Shown here: positions 22,346 to 34,923 of the stretch, one piece after another
Numbering within the stretch: the stretch's first letter is position 1
Layout of the letters: every line of letters starts with the position of its first letter
DNA from: Ophthalmolycus amberensis
Lineage: Eukaryota; Chordata; Actinopteri; Perciformes; Zoarcidae
Length of the DNA stretch: 64,000 bases
Direction: 5' to 3'
Assembly (NCBI GenBank): GCA_024529925.1
Contig: JAFEUB010001801.1
Span: 186,001-250,000 of the forward strand
Position numbers and translations under genes: made by a program
The notes under the pieces: model-generated
What the model was told of the DNA's origin: nothing
Databases searched by the model: none
What the model saw: the letters and a program-made list of their open reading frames with translations, nothing else

Positions 22346-25300
22346 TCATGCTATCTTTAGACCCTTGGTTTCTGTAGCTTGGGGAAACCAATGTTGGATG
22401 GATCAAGGTTACCGCGACGCATTGTCTCATTAAATACCAGACGCACTACATTTCTGCCCTGCACATTGTAAAATGATGGTAATTATTCTCATGGGAATTA
22501 ACAACAAAAAAAAAATACTTTTGCAATCCTTCCATATCGACCGACTCTCCCTCAGTGAGACGACGGACCGCTTTCTTTTATCCAGCCCTCCACAACAAAT
22601 TATCCGTTGACACTGTTTGCCTTTTTTCTACCTCATTAATGTAATTGGAGCGCACAGAAATGCATTCATCTCATTTTCACAACATTTGCATCTCTGAAAA
22701 GGACACCCCAACCCGTGAGGCGATATTGTAGAATGGATGGAGAAGATGATGTGTTGTTGTCTGAGTCCCCCCCTTTAACACTCACAGCGCAAACATGGCC
22801 GTTTGCGCTGGTCCGGGGGGAGAAAACAGACTTCAGAGGAGCTTTTATTGACTCAAATATAACACTCGAGGTCAAACTATACCCCAGCGCTCAGCGACAT
22901 TTACAATAATAATGTCCAATCTCCAAACATTCCCAGATTCTTTTTTTTGTTTTTTTCATGCATGGCCAGCATCGTATCGATTTAGTTTTACAAATAGAAA
23001 AGAGCCGAGGCACGTGGAGTGAAAATGTTCTTTCTTAATCTGAAAGAGGCCACACAAAAATACAGCTTTCATTTCAACACTTGGACTGTGTGAGAGGCTC
23101 TTCATTGCACACACACACACACTAACTGTAGCGTTTTATTTGCGCTCACATGTGACATTCTCATCCGTGGCCTCCTGCAGGGTTATATAACTCAAACATC
23201 CCTGCAGCCAGTGAGACAGAAAATGTCGTCTTCAGTTCACTGAGGCATACCAGCCCCTGACAACCATTACTGTGGCCCCGTGCTCCCTCTAACATTGTGA
23301 GCATGAATACATTTCAATGACTCCCACATGCTCAATCTTTCATGACAGCGGTGTGTGTGAAATCTTAAGCCGTGCCTCCATAGTGCAGTGCCAGGTGCAA
23401 CGGGCAAGCGGGAGGCATCGAGGTAGAAGCTGACTGGCGAGGGGAGGAGGCGCTTTTACACACAGCTTTCCTCACTTCGATTAAATCCTGCAAGATCGTT
23501 TGAAAGAGAAAACTCCATCTTTTAGGATGAATTGTCACAAAAAAACCCTAAACAAGCACAAGATAAAACGTTGCCGGGAGAAAATCAAGATTTGGGGATT
23601 TGATTCAGTCTACATTAATAAGCAGATCATTTTCCTGATAATTAAATTTGTTTCTCAGTGGTCAGATAAGAGTGGAAACCCACTGTAGAGAACAGTATCA
23701 CACTCTGAGCACTAATCATCTCACTGTGCAGAATCGATTGTAATGCCGTCTCTTGCCACATGGATGGGGCCGGCGCTAAATATGCAAGAAAGAGGGGAGG
23801 CTAATGATGCTTGCCGATGGGGGCTTGAGTTGATATTATAACAGATTGCACTGCAGTCAGGGTCTAGCCAGTGGGAGAAAGGAGCGGCTTCTTTATTCAT
23901 GTAGAAAATTGCGAGCACAAAGAGGAGAGGTAAACGTCATGGATGGTAGAGAGTTGTTTACACTCTGAGGGAAATTTTACACTTCAAAGGATTAACTGCG
24001 TCTCAGTTTTGACAGTGAAAGATAAAGGTTATTTGAAATGCATTTTTTTTCCCCTCCCTTTATAGTTTCCAATCCAAGAACCATTATTGGTGCTGTAAGT
24101 GTCTCAGTGGTACATATATATATATATATTTATTTTTATCCCGGAAAGCTTATCAGAGCGCTCTTGTGATGAATTTGTAAATTTGAACAATAGTGTGTCC
24201 TCGTGTGTGGATGTTAACTTTCCCTTTTGATCCTCACATCCTGCGAGCCCTGCATACTGTGTGGCACATCAGACAGTGTGGATGTGGGATTCTTATTAAA
24301 AAAAAGAATGACAAATGTGGAGGAGAGATCAAGTCCTGGGATATACAGTTACTGGCATGGACGATGGTGCAGTGGCTGACAAGAACGAATGAAAAGGATC
24401 TAGATTTATTGTCAGAATGATGTATGCATCATACATTTCTGTTAAAAAAAAAGCAGCCCTTGCTGCACATTTTCCTCTGATGCAAGAGACCGTCACCTGT
24501 AACTCCGGCCAGAAGTGTCTCCCCCCAGCCCATTTATTTCAACTGCTGTAGTGGAAATTCATCAAAATATTACACAAATCATAAAAACATTTCGGAGACT
24601 GCTGTCATTTGTCACAAAGATGAATTTGCCTCGAACAGACGACGACGACTAGCTCCAGCGCTCGAGTCACTGCGGCACACAGACATAATGCACTCTTCAA
24701 ATAATTCTGACTCATGTCTGAAAGTGTGTTCGCTTTGTATTCGGACCACTTTCCTCTCACAGGAACCTGCGTGAGGCGTCAAATAAGTTGTTTCTCTTCT
24801 TTTGATGTGCAGCGTTTTGTCGTCTTTCCGTGAGAGCCTCATTTTCAGATCTCGCTTTCAAATTTTTTTTTCCCATCTGAGCTAATGAGATGAAAAGCAG
24901 TTGGAGGCATAGCGGGCATAAACATCCTCTTTTACCGAGATTAAAGCCCTGTTTCCATCATGAAAGTGCACACTTAGATGTTTTGCTAATTTTCATCCAT
25001 TTCATTCTCGGCACTGTCAGCTCCCATTGTTAGGATTGTGTCGGTGTAGGCAAGTTTGATTGTCAAATGCGGTGGGAAACACACAGTTCCGCCAGAAATG
25101 CTTTAATCTGAGAGCTAAATAACGGCAACATTGCATGACTTTGCGTATTGTACTAATTGAGTTTTATGATGGGGTGCCTCAGGTGTGTCGCTGGCTGGTG
25201 CTTTCAGTGCTGCTAATCTAGCCTTGCTCCCCATTTCTCTGATTAGAAAGCTTCACCAGAAAGCAATTGCAAAAGCACTCTCCTTTCCCACTGGGATCCT

Positions 25301-25989
25301 TCAAGTTCTGACCTCTTTGTGTGTTTGACCACTCCCACTGATTTCCACCGTGTTCTGTGCATGTCTAACTTAATTTCTTCCCCTTCAGTGTTTTTTTTTC
25401 CTCTTCTGTTTTGTCTTAACTCATCTTGTGTACGTCGTTTGACACAAGCATGGAGGAAGAGGGTAATGAGCATGTTACAGTTCAGTAACATCCCGAGTGT
25501 GTTGACAAGATCTCATTTTTTATCTGCTACTTTTTTTTGTCCTTGAGCAATATCAGTGCGAGGCAATAAAACACCCATGTACACCTGAGAGGAGTAAAAA
25601 GAAGAAAATAAATTGCCTTGTGCTCAGTGGGCCACAGATGGGGAAGACACAGAAGCTCATCGCTGCTGCCTCTTTGTAGCCGACTGGTAATGAGTGTTTA
25701 CGTGCACGCCCTCTTGTCTTTGGGGGTCAATCCTCTCAACAAATAGAACAGCACATATAAGAGCTCTGACAGCACATCCTTTAACACGCTGCTATGCGCA
25801 AATCCGTCAGTTGCAAAAGAAGCTAAAACTCCCCCCCCCCCTCCCTCATTCCGTTACCCTCCTTCAGTAACTCATTACAAACGATAGTCTCTGATCACTG
25901 CAACCGTTTCCGAGTTTGCTTCTACCTCAACACTGTTTATAAATTATACATATTATCATGTTGCTATTTTTGTATGATTGAGATGTTTC
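22346..25989. other. Intergenic DNA, candidate regulatory DNA
   Basis: No exon recognised. Simple repeats: CA near 23,108-23,122, TA at 24,113-24,129, a C run at 25,829-25,841. 22,500-22,910 and 24,600-25,250 look single copy. An inverted repeat is listed at 22,785. Confidence 0.4.
22785..22810. repeat. Inverted repeat, 10-bp perfect arms
   Basis: CAGCGCAAAC, then ATGGCC, then GTTTGCGCTG. A GC-rich dyad in an otherwise mixed region. One such dyad in 64 kb is near chance expectation. Confidence 0.6.
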
Positions 25990-26065
25990 TATGTTTTATT
26001 CGTTGCTGCCCTTTTTGGCCAGGTCGTCATTAAAAATGAGAACTGGTGTGCCTTTGGTAGTCAAT
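25985..26065. repeat. Fragment of a common fish repeat
   Basis: TTTTGGCCAGGTCGTCATTA followed by AAAATGAGAACTGGT resembles a widespread fish repeat end reading GGCCAGGTCGTCATTGTAAA with TGAGAAT. Only a short part is recognisable. Confidence 0.45.
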
Positions 26066-28604
26066 TTAATATAGAGACCTTCAATCAAACATAAAGGATT
26101 TATGGTATGATCGCAAAGAAATAAAACTGTAAATAATTACATCCATCAGTCATCCGACATTCCTGAGATCAACACATTTCGTTTCATGTAAATCCTGTCA
26201 GACATTGTGTGACGTTACACCTGCAGATACAAGATCGAACAGCAACCTCTATCCCTGTAAATCACTTTGTTCTCAGAGAACCTGTGTCACTAATGCCGCA
26301 TGTATATTATCATCACCATCACATCTAATCAGTGAAGAGGGCATGAAATGAGATTGTAATTAGGTCACTATTCTGTGCGGTCTCCCAATGTCAGCGATAT
26401 CAGAGAACACGGTGAAGGTGATTGCGGTGTGAAAAGGGAGCGAACAGACTGACGCACGCATCCCACAGAGGTGCTCAGAGCACACGAACTTGTGCTTGTA
26501 GTCGGGCAATTCTATGCAGTACTGTACGCTGCCCATGCTTAAACCAAAGGGGGAAGAAAGAGGAAAACAACATACTCCACCTGGAGCGTGTCTTTCAAAG
26601 GGACCTGAGCATGGAGTGACCATTAGAAGAAGACGGCAGCAGCCTGAAGTGTTTTGTCCAAGAGCCAAAGCCCTGCAAGAGTGCAAAGCTGGAAAGAATC
26701 AGAGAGGTCGTAGATCTGCCGACACAAACTCCTAGATCAGATATTTTTAGTCATAGATAAGTAAACAAGACCACCAGAGAGAATATATTCCTACGTTGTT
26801 ATTCTTTGTGCTGTTGTCGGTGTTGACGGAAAAATTGCTCCAGTGTTAGTTAGACTGAATCTGTATTTACTAGTCAATATTCAGAGTGAAGGGAAAGAAA
26901 TTGTAAATGCGGACAATCTGTTAAAGCAGGAATGTGTGAAACGCATCTCAGACAAAAATGTATCCAAGGAAACCATAAGTGAGTGCTTTATTGATGAATA
27001 GGATGCAACAATCTGACTTTTTAAATTCTGTACGGATTTAGCATCGATTTCAACTTCAGTTGCTAAAAGTTTGGTTAAATCAAAGGTACAGTGATGACTC
27101 AATTCTTGGGTTGCTTATCTCGTATCGAGCTTAAAATCTAAAACGTTCATGCAGAGTTTCAAAGTGACCTCTTTGTAAAACATACAGCAAATGTCTATAT
27201 TTAGCAGCATTAGAAACACTATACGGAGTGAAGGCCTGCCCTCACATGAAAATGCACTTAGCACATTTCAGCTTACCAATGTAAACGAACAGAGCGAAGA
27301 AAAGAATGTGATGCGGATCTCATCTCTTTGGTGTAAGCAGCTATGATTTAACCTTAAATGGACAAACGGAGGCACCGGGCGCTTTGTTCATTAATGCAAC
27401 TGTGCTGCTATTACGAGAGACGGGGAATGCATTTATTTCACTTTTGGGATTCTTTCCCATCAGCGTACAGTAAATAGATAGTAACAGAGTAAATAGATTT
27501 TTAGGACGGAGGTATTCATCTTAATATCCCAGGCCCTTTGACCATGAAAGCAAAGAGCTGCTCATCAGCATTTTGAAAGTGATAGAAGCTTCCAGGAGGA
27601 TGTGCTCACACTCTCTCTACAGCACCTTCTAGAGCTTGAAACATGCTGAAACCCTCGATTATTTTCACTGCTTCTTCGCTAAGCAGCCGGTAACCCGGGA
27701 GCATTTCAGAGGCAGAGACTGGGAGAACAACGTCTCTGTGTTCCTCTTTCCTGGGAACTCACCAAAGACAAAGCTTGTTTACATTGGCCAACCAGATGTT
27801 TGGTTTTCAGGTAGATTTAATCATTAGAATGTGACGGTGAAAAGAACAGCGTTGCTTATGGAGAGCCTGGTTAATCGGAAACAACGGCGCTGGCTCTAGG
27901 ACCTTTGGACGTGTTTCTTCTGTCTCAACTTTCGTCCTATATCAAGCACAGCAGGCTGCATTCCCCTCATACAGTTTTTCAAGGATGGATGTTTTCCATT
28001 ACATCCATCGTGCATTGCTTATCCACAGGAAGCCACTCGTGGTCTGAATAGCACTGACCCGTGATACCAGAACCTGTCATCATGAAATTTCTTCATGAAT
28101 CTTTCACTGGGATGAAACAATATTTCGCTCAGATAGTCCTGTGTGAGGATCCAAGGGCACTCCCCAGCGCTCCTGGGCATCAGCTCTCTTCCATAGAGTT
28201 TGTACCTTTTTCAGACTCGCGGTGTATCTCTATCGGATTTACATTCTCTTAAAATACAAAAGAACATTTACTCTTCAACAAGGTAGTAGAACAAGAAAGT
28301 GCACGGCTGTAAGCCCCACAGGTTTCCTGATAAATAATTCATTCTGGCTGATCAAACATCTTTACTTCCAGGACCCTCTTATACACACTAACTGAATATT
28401 AACTTCTATAGTTCTTGTGTTTGAACACCGTCAATTATTTCCAGAGTTTTACCAGATTTAACAGTCAAATTTCACAATGAATTTCACGATTAACATTTCA
28501 CAGGCTTCAATTACTCTACTCATAATTGTTTTGTGAAATCAATGCAGAAGGGACAATTACACAGGGAATTAGAGTTTGAACTTTGCGAAGCATTATTGGA
28601 TTAC
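26066..28604. other. Intergenic DNA, nothing recognised
   Basis: No exon, RNA or clear repeat. Short open frames only. Confidence 0.45.
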
Positions 28605-28850
28605 TGTACTGTAAGTATAGTATGGTATACTGCTATAATATTCTGATAGTATTTTACTGTAAAATCACAGTTTAATGCAGTAATACGACAGCAACATACT
28701 GCTATATCACAGTCATTTGATGCCATAACTCACTGTGATCCACAGTATCCAGTCATTTTACTATAATCTACTGTAAAAAAAAGTCACAGTAAAGTAATGC
28801 AACTAGTACTTTACTGTTAATGTACAGTCAAATATTGTTCAGTGTAGTGA
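28605..28850. repeat. ACTGTA/TACAGT-rich repeat, MITE-like
   Basis: The motif TACTGTA or its complement TACAGTA recurs in both orientations (ATTTTACTGTAAAATCACAG, CTACTGTAAAAAAAAGTCAC, TACTTTACTGTTAATGTACA). Such ACTGTAAAA repeats are common in fish genomes. Ends uncertain. Confidence 0.5.
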
Positions 28851-31800
28851 AATCATTTGACTTCACCGTATTTTTAAGTACCACTGAAAGCTCCTCAATG
28901 ACTCACCCGAGTGGAAATTACAAAGCAGAAAGCGGCGTTCTTTTAATTAACAAGCACATGACACTGTCATCATTATGGAAGTCATCTTAACTATTGGCAA
29001 AGGCAGGAGTGAGTGCCTACAGTGGTATGCATGTCATTGAGGACATGTACTTCACAAAGTCCTGTTAACCACTGAACCAGCCTGCTTAAAGAAGCAAGAG
29101 TAATCCAACATTCTCAATACCTGTTCAAACCAGTGAGAGCTCCTTTGAGTCGGTTTTCTGCTGATGTGTTTTAGGTGTGCTTGTGTCATTTGTTTAATCC
29201 CTCCAACTGTAAGAAAAATGATATACACAGAAACATGTTTCTCCTCTGCAGGTGTTTCTGCTGACATAGTGTTTTACCTCTGAACACAGTGCACTTCCAT
29301 TTCAGTTGTTGTTAGGACAACAGCACACAAAGAATTGAATTTGCAGTGTGAATGCCTCTGGCACATTAATTGGAAAACAGAATAATCCAATCTACAGTAC
29401 ATTGATGTGACATGATTTATGCCGCTCTGCATTTTGGACGGCAAGAAATCAAAAATAATGTTGAATTTGTTTACGTCGTAATTGTGAAATGTGAAAATCT
29501 GCTTATTCATGCCTGCAGTTTTTTTGCCGAATGCAAAGTAGGATGAGAAAAAGTACTGGAGGATACAGATTATATTTATCCTTTTATTAGCTTTTTGTAG
29601 TTGTTTGTCAGGCTTTTGAGAAGCACTGGAGGTCTTATTATTATTATATAGTTACATAAAGGTGGTCTGGCACTGATTTATGATAAAAAAAACGCATTTG
29701 CCTAGTTGTGCAGGGATTGGAAATTGAATGTCCATTCCAATTATTCAGAAATGAATTACACAATTAAATGAATTACCTTGCCTTTAACTTTATGACTCAA
29801 CTTAATAGCCTTATATCTTAGATGCTGCATGTGTGAACCAAGAGGGTTACTCTACCTTTGTAGGTAAAAGGCACATAAATGAACTTAGTCCAAAGTCAGA
29901 CTTGATAGGCCTTGATTTACGTATGTAAATCTTGTACGTGTCTTTAATGAAACTGTAAACATTGAGGTTTGAGCTAGTCCATAGCAGCAAATAAAGCTGC
30001 ACTATATCCACTGCACACAGTGGATACACTCTATTTCTGCCTGCTGTGGAAGCCTAAATCACAAAGTACAGCTACACCGGACATAAAAGTGCCACATCTC
30101 TTAATTCAGATCCTTCAGATTTCCACTTGTGAAGTTTTGCTGTGTGATAGGAACTCCATTCCACACACAGGGGAAAAAACAACAACAAACCAAAACGAAA
30201 AACTGAAATCTAAAACTGTTGCCTGGAGCCCTCGGTCCAGACTCTGTAATGCCATCTCTACCTCATTGTGTCCGTTTGGTATCTTTTTAGTACAAAGTAA
30301 TCACAGACCAGCCAGGTTGATATGTGCAGCATGCTGTGTGCAGTTTACTGAGAGGATCTTTGGATATTAAAGTAAAATTCATTCAAAAATTGTGTTTCCT
30401 GATGCTGAAAAGTTGCCTAGTGCTGTTTTACTGTGTGTCAAAGTCTAAATTGGCCCCTTAAGGGGAGAATGAAAGGGCTGTACATAAATAAGCTATCAAA
30501 TAAATGCGCATGTGAAAATATGAAATGGCATTTTCAAATCCGTATACCTAATTTTGAGTGGAGAACACACTCTGCAAAGATCATTTGGCCTGCGGGCACA
30601 GGTGGCAGAGCCTCCGTTACCCATTCGTTTGTGTGAAACTCAGGTTTCCGGTTTGCATGAAAAAAACAGGGAGACATGACATGAAGCAACAAAGTGAGAT
30701 GAGCAACAGCTTCTGCCACGAGATGCGTGTCATACAAATGAACAAAGCTGCTCAACTCAACATCTTTTTGTCAATATTTAAACCCGTTAGATATTCAGAC
30801 AATTTAAAAAGAAAGGATGATGCATGTATAATGATGCAACTGAATGTATTTTCCTACTTTTGAGACTGTAAATTTGATGAAAATACAGTAAAATACACCA
30901 TTAATAATACATTATATAAAGATATATATATATATATATGTTATATATATGTTTACTGTTTTCATGTTGACTGTTTACTGGGATTTTACTTCAAATCACT
31001 ATGTATTTCATACGGACATGTTCCAAATAACATTAATCTCCCAAAAACGTCGAGATGGTAATAAATGCCACGCTCCTCAGTGGTTTATGAGGTGTATAAA
31101 GATTTGCCTACGCAAGCTGAATATAATGTTATAAGGCTTGTTTGTGTCAGTGCTTCGCCACGAACAACCAGAGCTCCCACCACTGCAAGTCAGACAAACT
31201 TGACTAAGATGACTGCTGACTCCTCTCAGAGGCTCACTCTGGCCTAACACCACTGTCCACGCTCACGGACTCACGGATTTTGAGGTGTTCCCATCCAGTT
31301 CGTGAGGGCTTAGGGCTGTCCCACTTTCAAATCGTTGAGTGCTTGAGGGCTCTCTTGCAGACACGTTGAGCCCTTTATGAACACTTTCCGCATTTCTGAC
31401 CACTTTGCCTGAGGGAATTATCCACAATTCACAGCGGTGTGACATTAAACATAAGGTTACCAGGGGAACGAAAGGTAAACAAAGAGGAAGGCACATGTGT
31501 GTTCAGCGTGGCATATTCAATTTACATAAAAAACACCGGAAATAAGAGGAATGCAAGCATAGACTATATTAAACACCTTGTTTATTCATCAACTATTTCT
31601 GTACATTTTGCTTGTTGAAGCTGTTTTGACACAAGCAAGTGAATTGATTATTTAAGGATTACCTCTCGTCTGGTAAGGCAAGAAACTGGAAGACATGCAA
31701 ACCAGGCAGTAAAACAAATGTTTGCAGTTATGATATGTTGCAAAGTGCTGTGCTTTCATTCATATTCATATCATCTCCAGCCCTTGCAGCCTGGCACACT

Positions 31801-32166
31801 CAACCATTTACCATGTGCTGTCAGTTAAGTCCCTGAGGGTTCAGGGCTTCAGGCCTTAAGGGAGGACGTTGGGATTGGCCTCCATCTTCCCGTCGGCCCT
31901 CACTTTATAGTGGAATCCTACGTAAGTAAAACATGATCTTTTTGGTGAAAATAATATATGCCTTAGAGAAATAATTTGTCAAGAACATAGATTTATGTCA
32001 GTGTCAATGTTTAAATATGAAGTTTAACTTCTTTGTTTCCCCATTAATACAAACATTGTGTTTCGAGTAGTTGTGTGTTTTAGAAATCTCAAAGTTTTTC
32101 ATTTTCAGTGATACCAAACATGTTATTGTACACTGTCAAGAAAATGATCCCGGATCATTTGAACAC

Positions 32167-32202
<36 letters not shown>

Positions 32203-34849
32203 GTTACGGTGGTTTTGATCCCTAAACAACTGCATAGTGTGTTTACACCAGCTGCCGACCCTGCTTATATCACAGAGCAAACTTCCCTGGCGAGTAATTG
32301 CAACAAGTTATCTGATCAGTGGGATGCAGAATATATCCTCTGCTGGTTCTGCCTCATCACACTCCTCTTTCTCATTGTTGTGGAGGCAGAGTTGAGACAG
32401 AACCAGATTACAGTGTCCTCTGATGAATGCTTAGGAGATACCACCTCACAGGTAAAGCTTTGCACAGAATCACAAATGTGGCACGGCTGCTTGTGACAGG
32501 GCAACAGCGTGGCTAGCGGTGTGCACTCGAGTGATACAAAATACAGCTAGATATAGTAAATCACTGGCTGTGGCTCCTGGGCTGAGAGCACCGGTGGCAG
32601 TCACACCGTTGAGCTGCATCGGGGATGAGGCACCGCATTGGCAGCGAGCTGAGTATGTGTTTGAAGTGATGAATAGTGGAACCATAACACACAACATAGC
32701 TGGACACATCCTGTCGCGCTTAGTATACGGCCAGGATTTTCTTTGCAGGAGAAAACAGATTCATCTTCTCAGCCCAGAAGCCAAAGCCCTTGTGTGTTTC
32801 TTCACGTCCCGTGTTTCTGCTCAAACGCGAGCGCTGCCTGCACCTTTTCAGATTCGAAAACCTTGTGTGCTGCAAATTCTGTACAGAAAAGCAGCATTAG
32901 ATGTGACATTTGGAATGACTCCGGAGTGATGCTTTGTACCCCCATTCTTGGCGCAATCCATGTTTGTAATCTACCATTTACTAAAACATAAAACAATCAA
33001 GAGGCAAAACAATAATCTACCTGGTTTTACTCCAAACCATGTTTCTCTGTGCTAGTGCAGAGGAATCATCTGCAACTGTTGTGATTGGATAACGCCTCTG
33101 CAAATGGTGACCGTTCCCCTCAACAGCCATGTGAGAAGAACATTTTGTTGTAGCATAGCGTATGTTTTTCCGGCCTTCAAGATCGACCAAATTCTTCCTG
33201 GCAGTTCTCCATCAGAAGCATGCTGGCATTTTGCTGCTGTCTGGACATTTAAAAAGGTAACACAGCCAAAGGGAAAGGGGGGGGGGCAACAATTGTGACA
33301 GCCAATTGGAGGATCTGCCCGACACAGTCAAGAGCTAAAAACCAAAACTTTCCCGAGGCTGTCATTTCTCACACTAAACAATCCACAAGGTTTGAGGTTC
33401 TTTCGATTCCTCTTGGCAGCACCACGGGGGAGAGGGATATTGTAACTATAAAGGAGTCAGAGTTCGTACTCCTTGCTCTCTCTGTTTGTCTCTCTGAAGA
33501 AATAAGAGGAAATGTCAAAAAAAGTATATTTTGCAGACCTTGTCACAAGGGATTAAAGAGTATTGGAACATGATACACCAATATGACAAACTTGTGACAA
33601 CAGTGACAGAATGGAATTGGAAATGTTACACCCAGTTAAAAAACAAATCCCTTTGATATCGCACCAATACCCACCCTGCTGTCAATGTGATATTTACAGT
33701 TCTTGGCTGTGCTCGGAAATATGCCTTTTCAGAAAGTGTTGTAATTTCTGTGTCCTGGTATCCAAGTGGTACAACTCTGTCTCCCCGTTGTCACAATAAC
33801 ATGCAGCTATCGTCAGCTCGCTTCAGTAGACCAGTAACATCATCGGTGTTTCAGACACAATCATTGAACAATATGGATAATAGTCTGCATGTGTTTTCTA
33901 CGGACCACTGTTTGAGTTCACGCCTTCGAACGTTGCTTTCACCACATTTTGTAATTTGTCTGCTTCGGTGATTTCTTAACCATAATGTTCAGTCTATTGA
34001 AAGGAAAGAAAAAAAGAAAACAAAGATGCTGACCCAGTTATATACCGGACAGACAGGGTTTCATAAAACAGAGCTGCTTCGATTCACACCATTTATTTTC
34101 AAAACTTTTTGTTTTATAACATAAGCCCTGAATTCTGCCCACTTTTAATAGGATGATGAATTGTCTACTGCGTTGTTATTTTAACAGCCATATGGCTGTC
34201 ACTTAGGAATTCATTAATTTCATTTAGTTCTTTGGAAAGGTGAGGCCCACTCTAAATTACATAAATTGACATCAAAATACAGCAAACACAGAGCTTTTAG
34301 ATCACCCTGCTGTTCTCATTTCACTGCGTGTTACCATACTTCCCTGTCTGTGTGAACACATTTAGTACATATTGTTTTTAAGGTCACACACGGTCACTAT
34401 TCCAGCCTTGCTCGTGGTTTGATACACAAATGACTGCACAATACCCTCGGGGGTGAAGAAGAGAACATGTTTTCCACATATTTATCCTTTTTCACTCAAA
34501 TGTGTGGTTTATGATTGGTGCAAGTTCATAAGTGACCAATCTGAACTACAGTTCAGCAATCAATGAATACTCACGGTAAATGCAGTTTCCTTCTTTATTG
34601 TTCCCTTATTTAAAAACAAAGAAAGTTTAAACACTGCCCACACGGAGCATGTGTCAAGGATGTACGCTATCTTACGACTGTCTTGGCAGCCGCATCAAAC
34701 AATGCTATTATCCCAGATCAGCATGTGCTACATGCGGAGATAAGAACTGGTAAGTTATACAGCAGTTACAAGAGGCAGCGAGTAAATTCTCCCCAGCAGC
34801 TACATTCAATCAGCTCCCTTCAACAGAGAGGTTCCTCCTTTGGTTTGAA
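28851..34849. other. Long intergenic stretch
   Basis: No exon recognised. Simple repeats: TA-rich at about 30,920-30,950, (CA)n at 32,163-32,201, G run near 33,278-33,286. The 141- and 136-codon frames at 32,071 and 32,519 have no known domain; one reads through the CA tract. Confidence 0.4.
32163..32201. repeat. (CA)n microsatellite
   Basis: About 19 uninterrupted CA units. Confidence 0.9.
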
Positions 34850-34890
34850 CTCATGTATACGTCTTTGCAGCGCAAAGACGTATACATGAG
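34850..34890. repeat. Perfect hairpin 1 (19-bp arms, 3-nt loop)
   Basis: Left arm CTCATGTATACGTCTTTGC at 34850-34868, loop AGC, right arm GCAAAGACGTATACATGAG at 34872-34890. No mismatch. Directly followed by hairpin 2. Confidence 0.95.
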
Positions 34891-34923
34891 AAGGGAGATG
34901 CGCTTTTGCAGCGCATCTCCCTT
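34891..34923. repeat. Perfect hairpin 2 (14-bp arms, 5-nt loop)
   Basis: Left arm AAGGGAGATGCGCT at 34891-34904, loop TTTGC, right arm AGCGCATCTCCCTT at 34910-34923. Starts on the base after hairpin 1 ends. Both share TTTGCAGCGCA around the loop. Confidence 0.95.

Noticed and set aside
32071..32496. 141-codon open frame
   Set aside because: Much of its length translates a CA microsatellite into Thr-His repeats; no domain.
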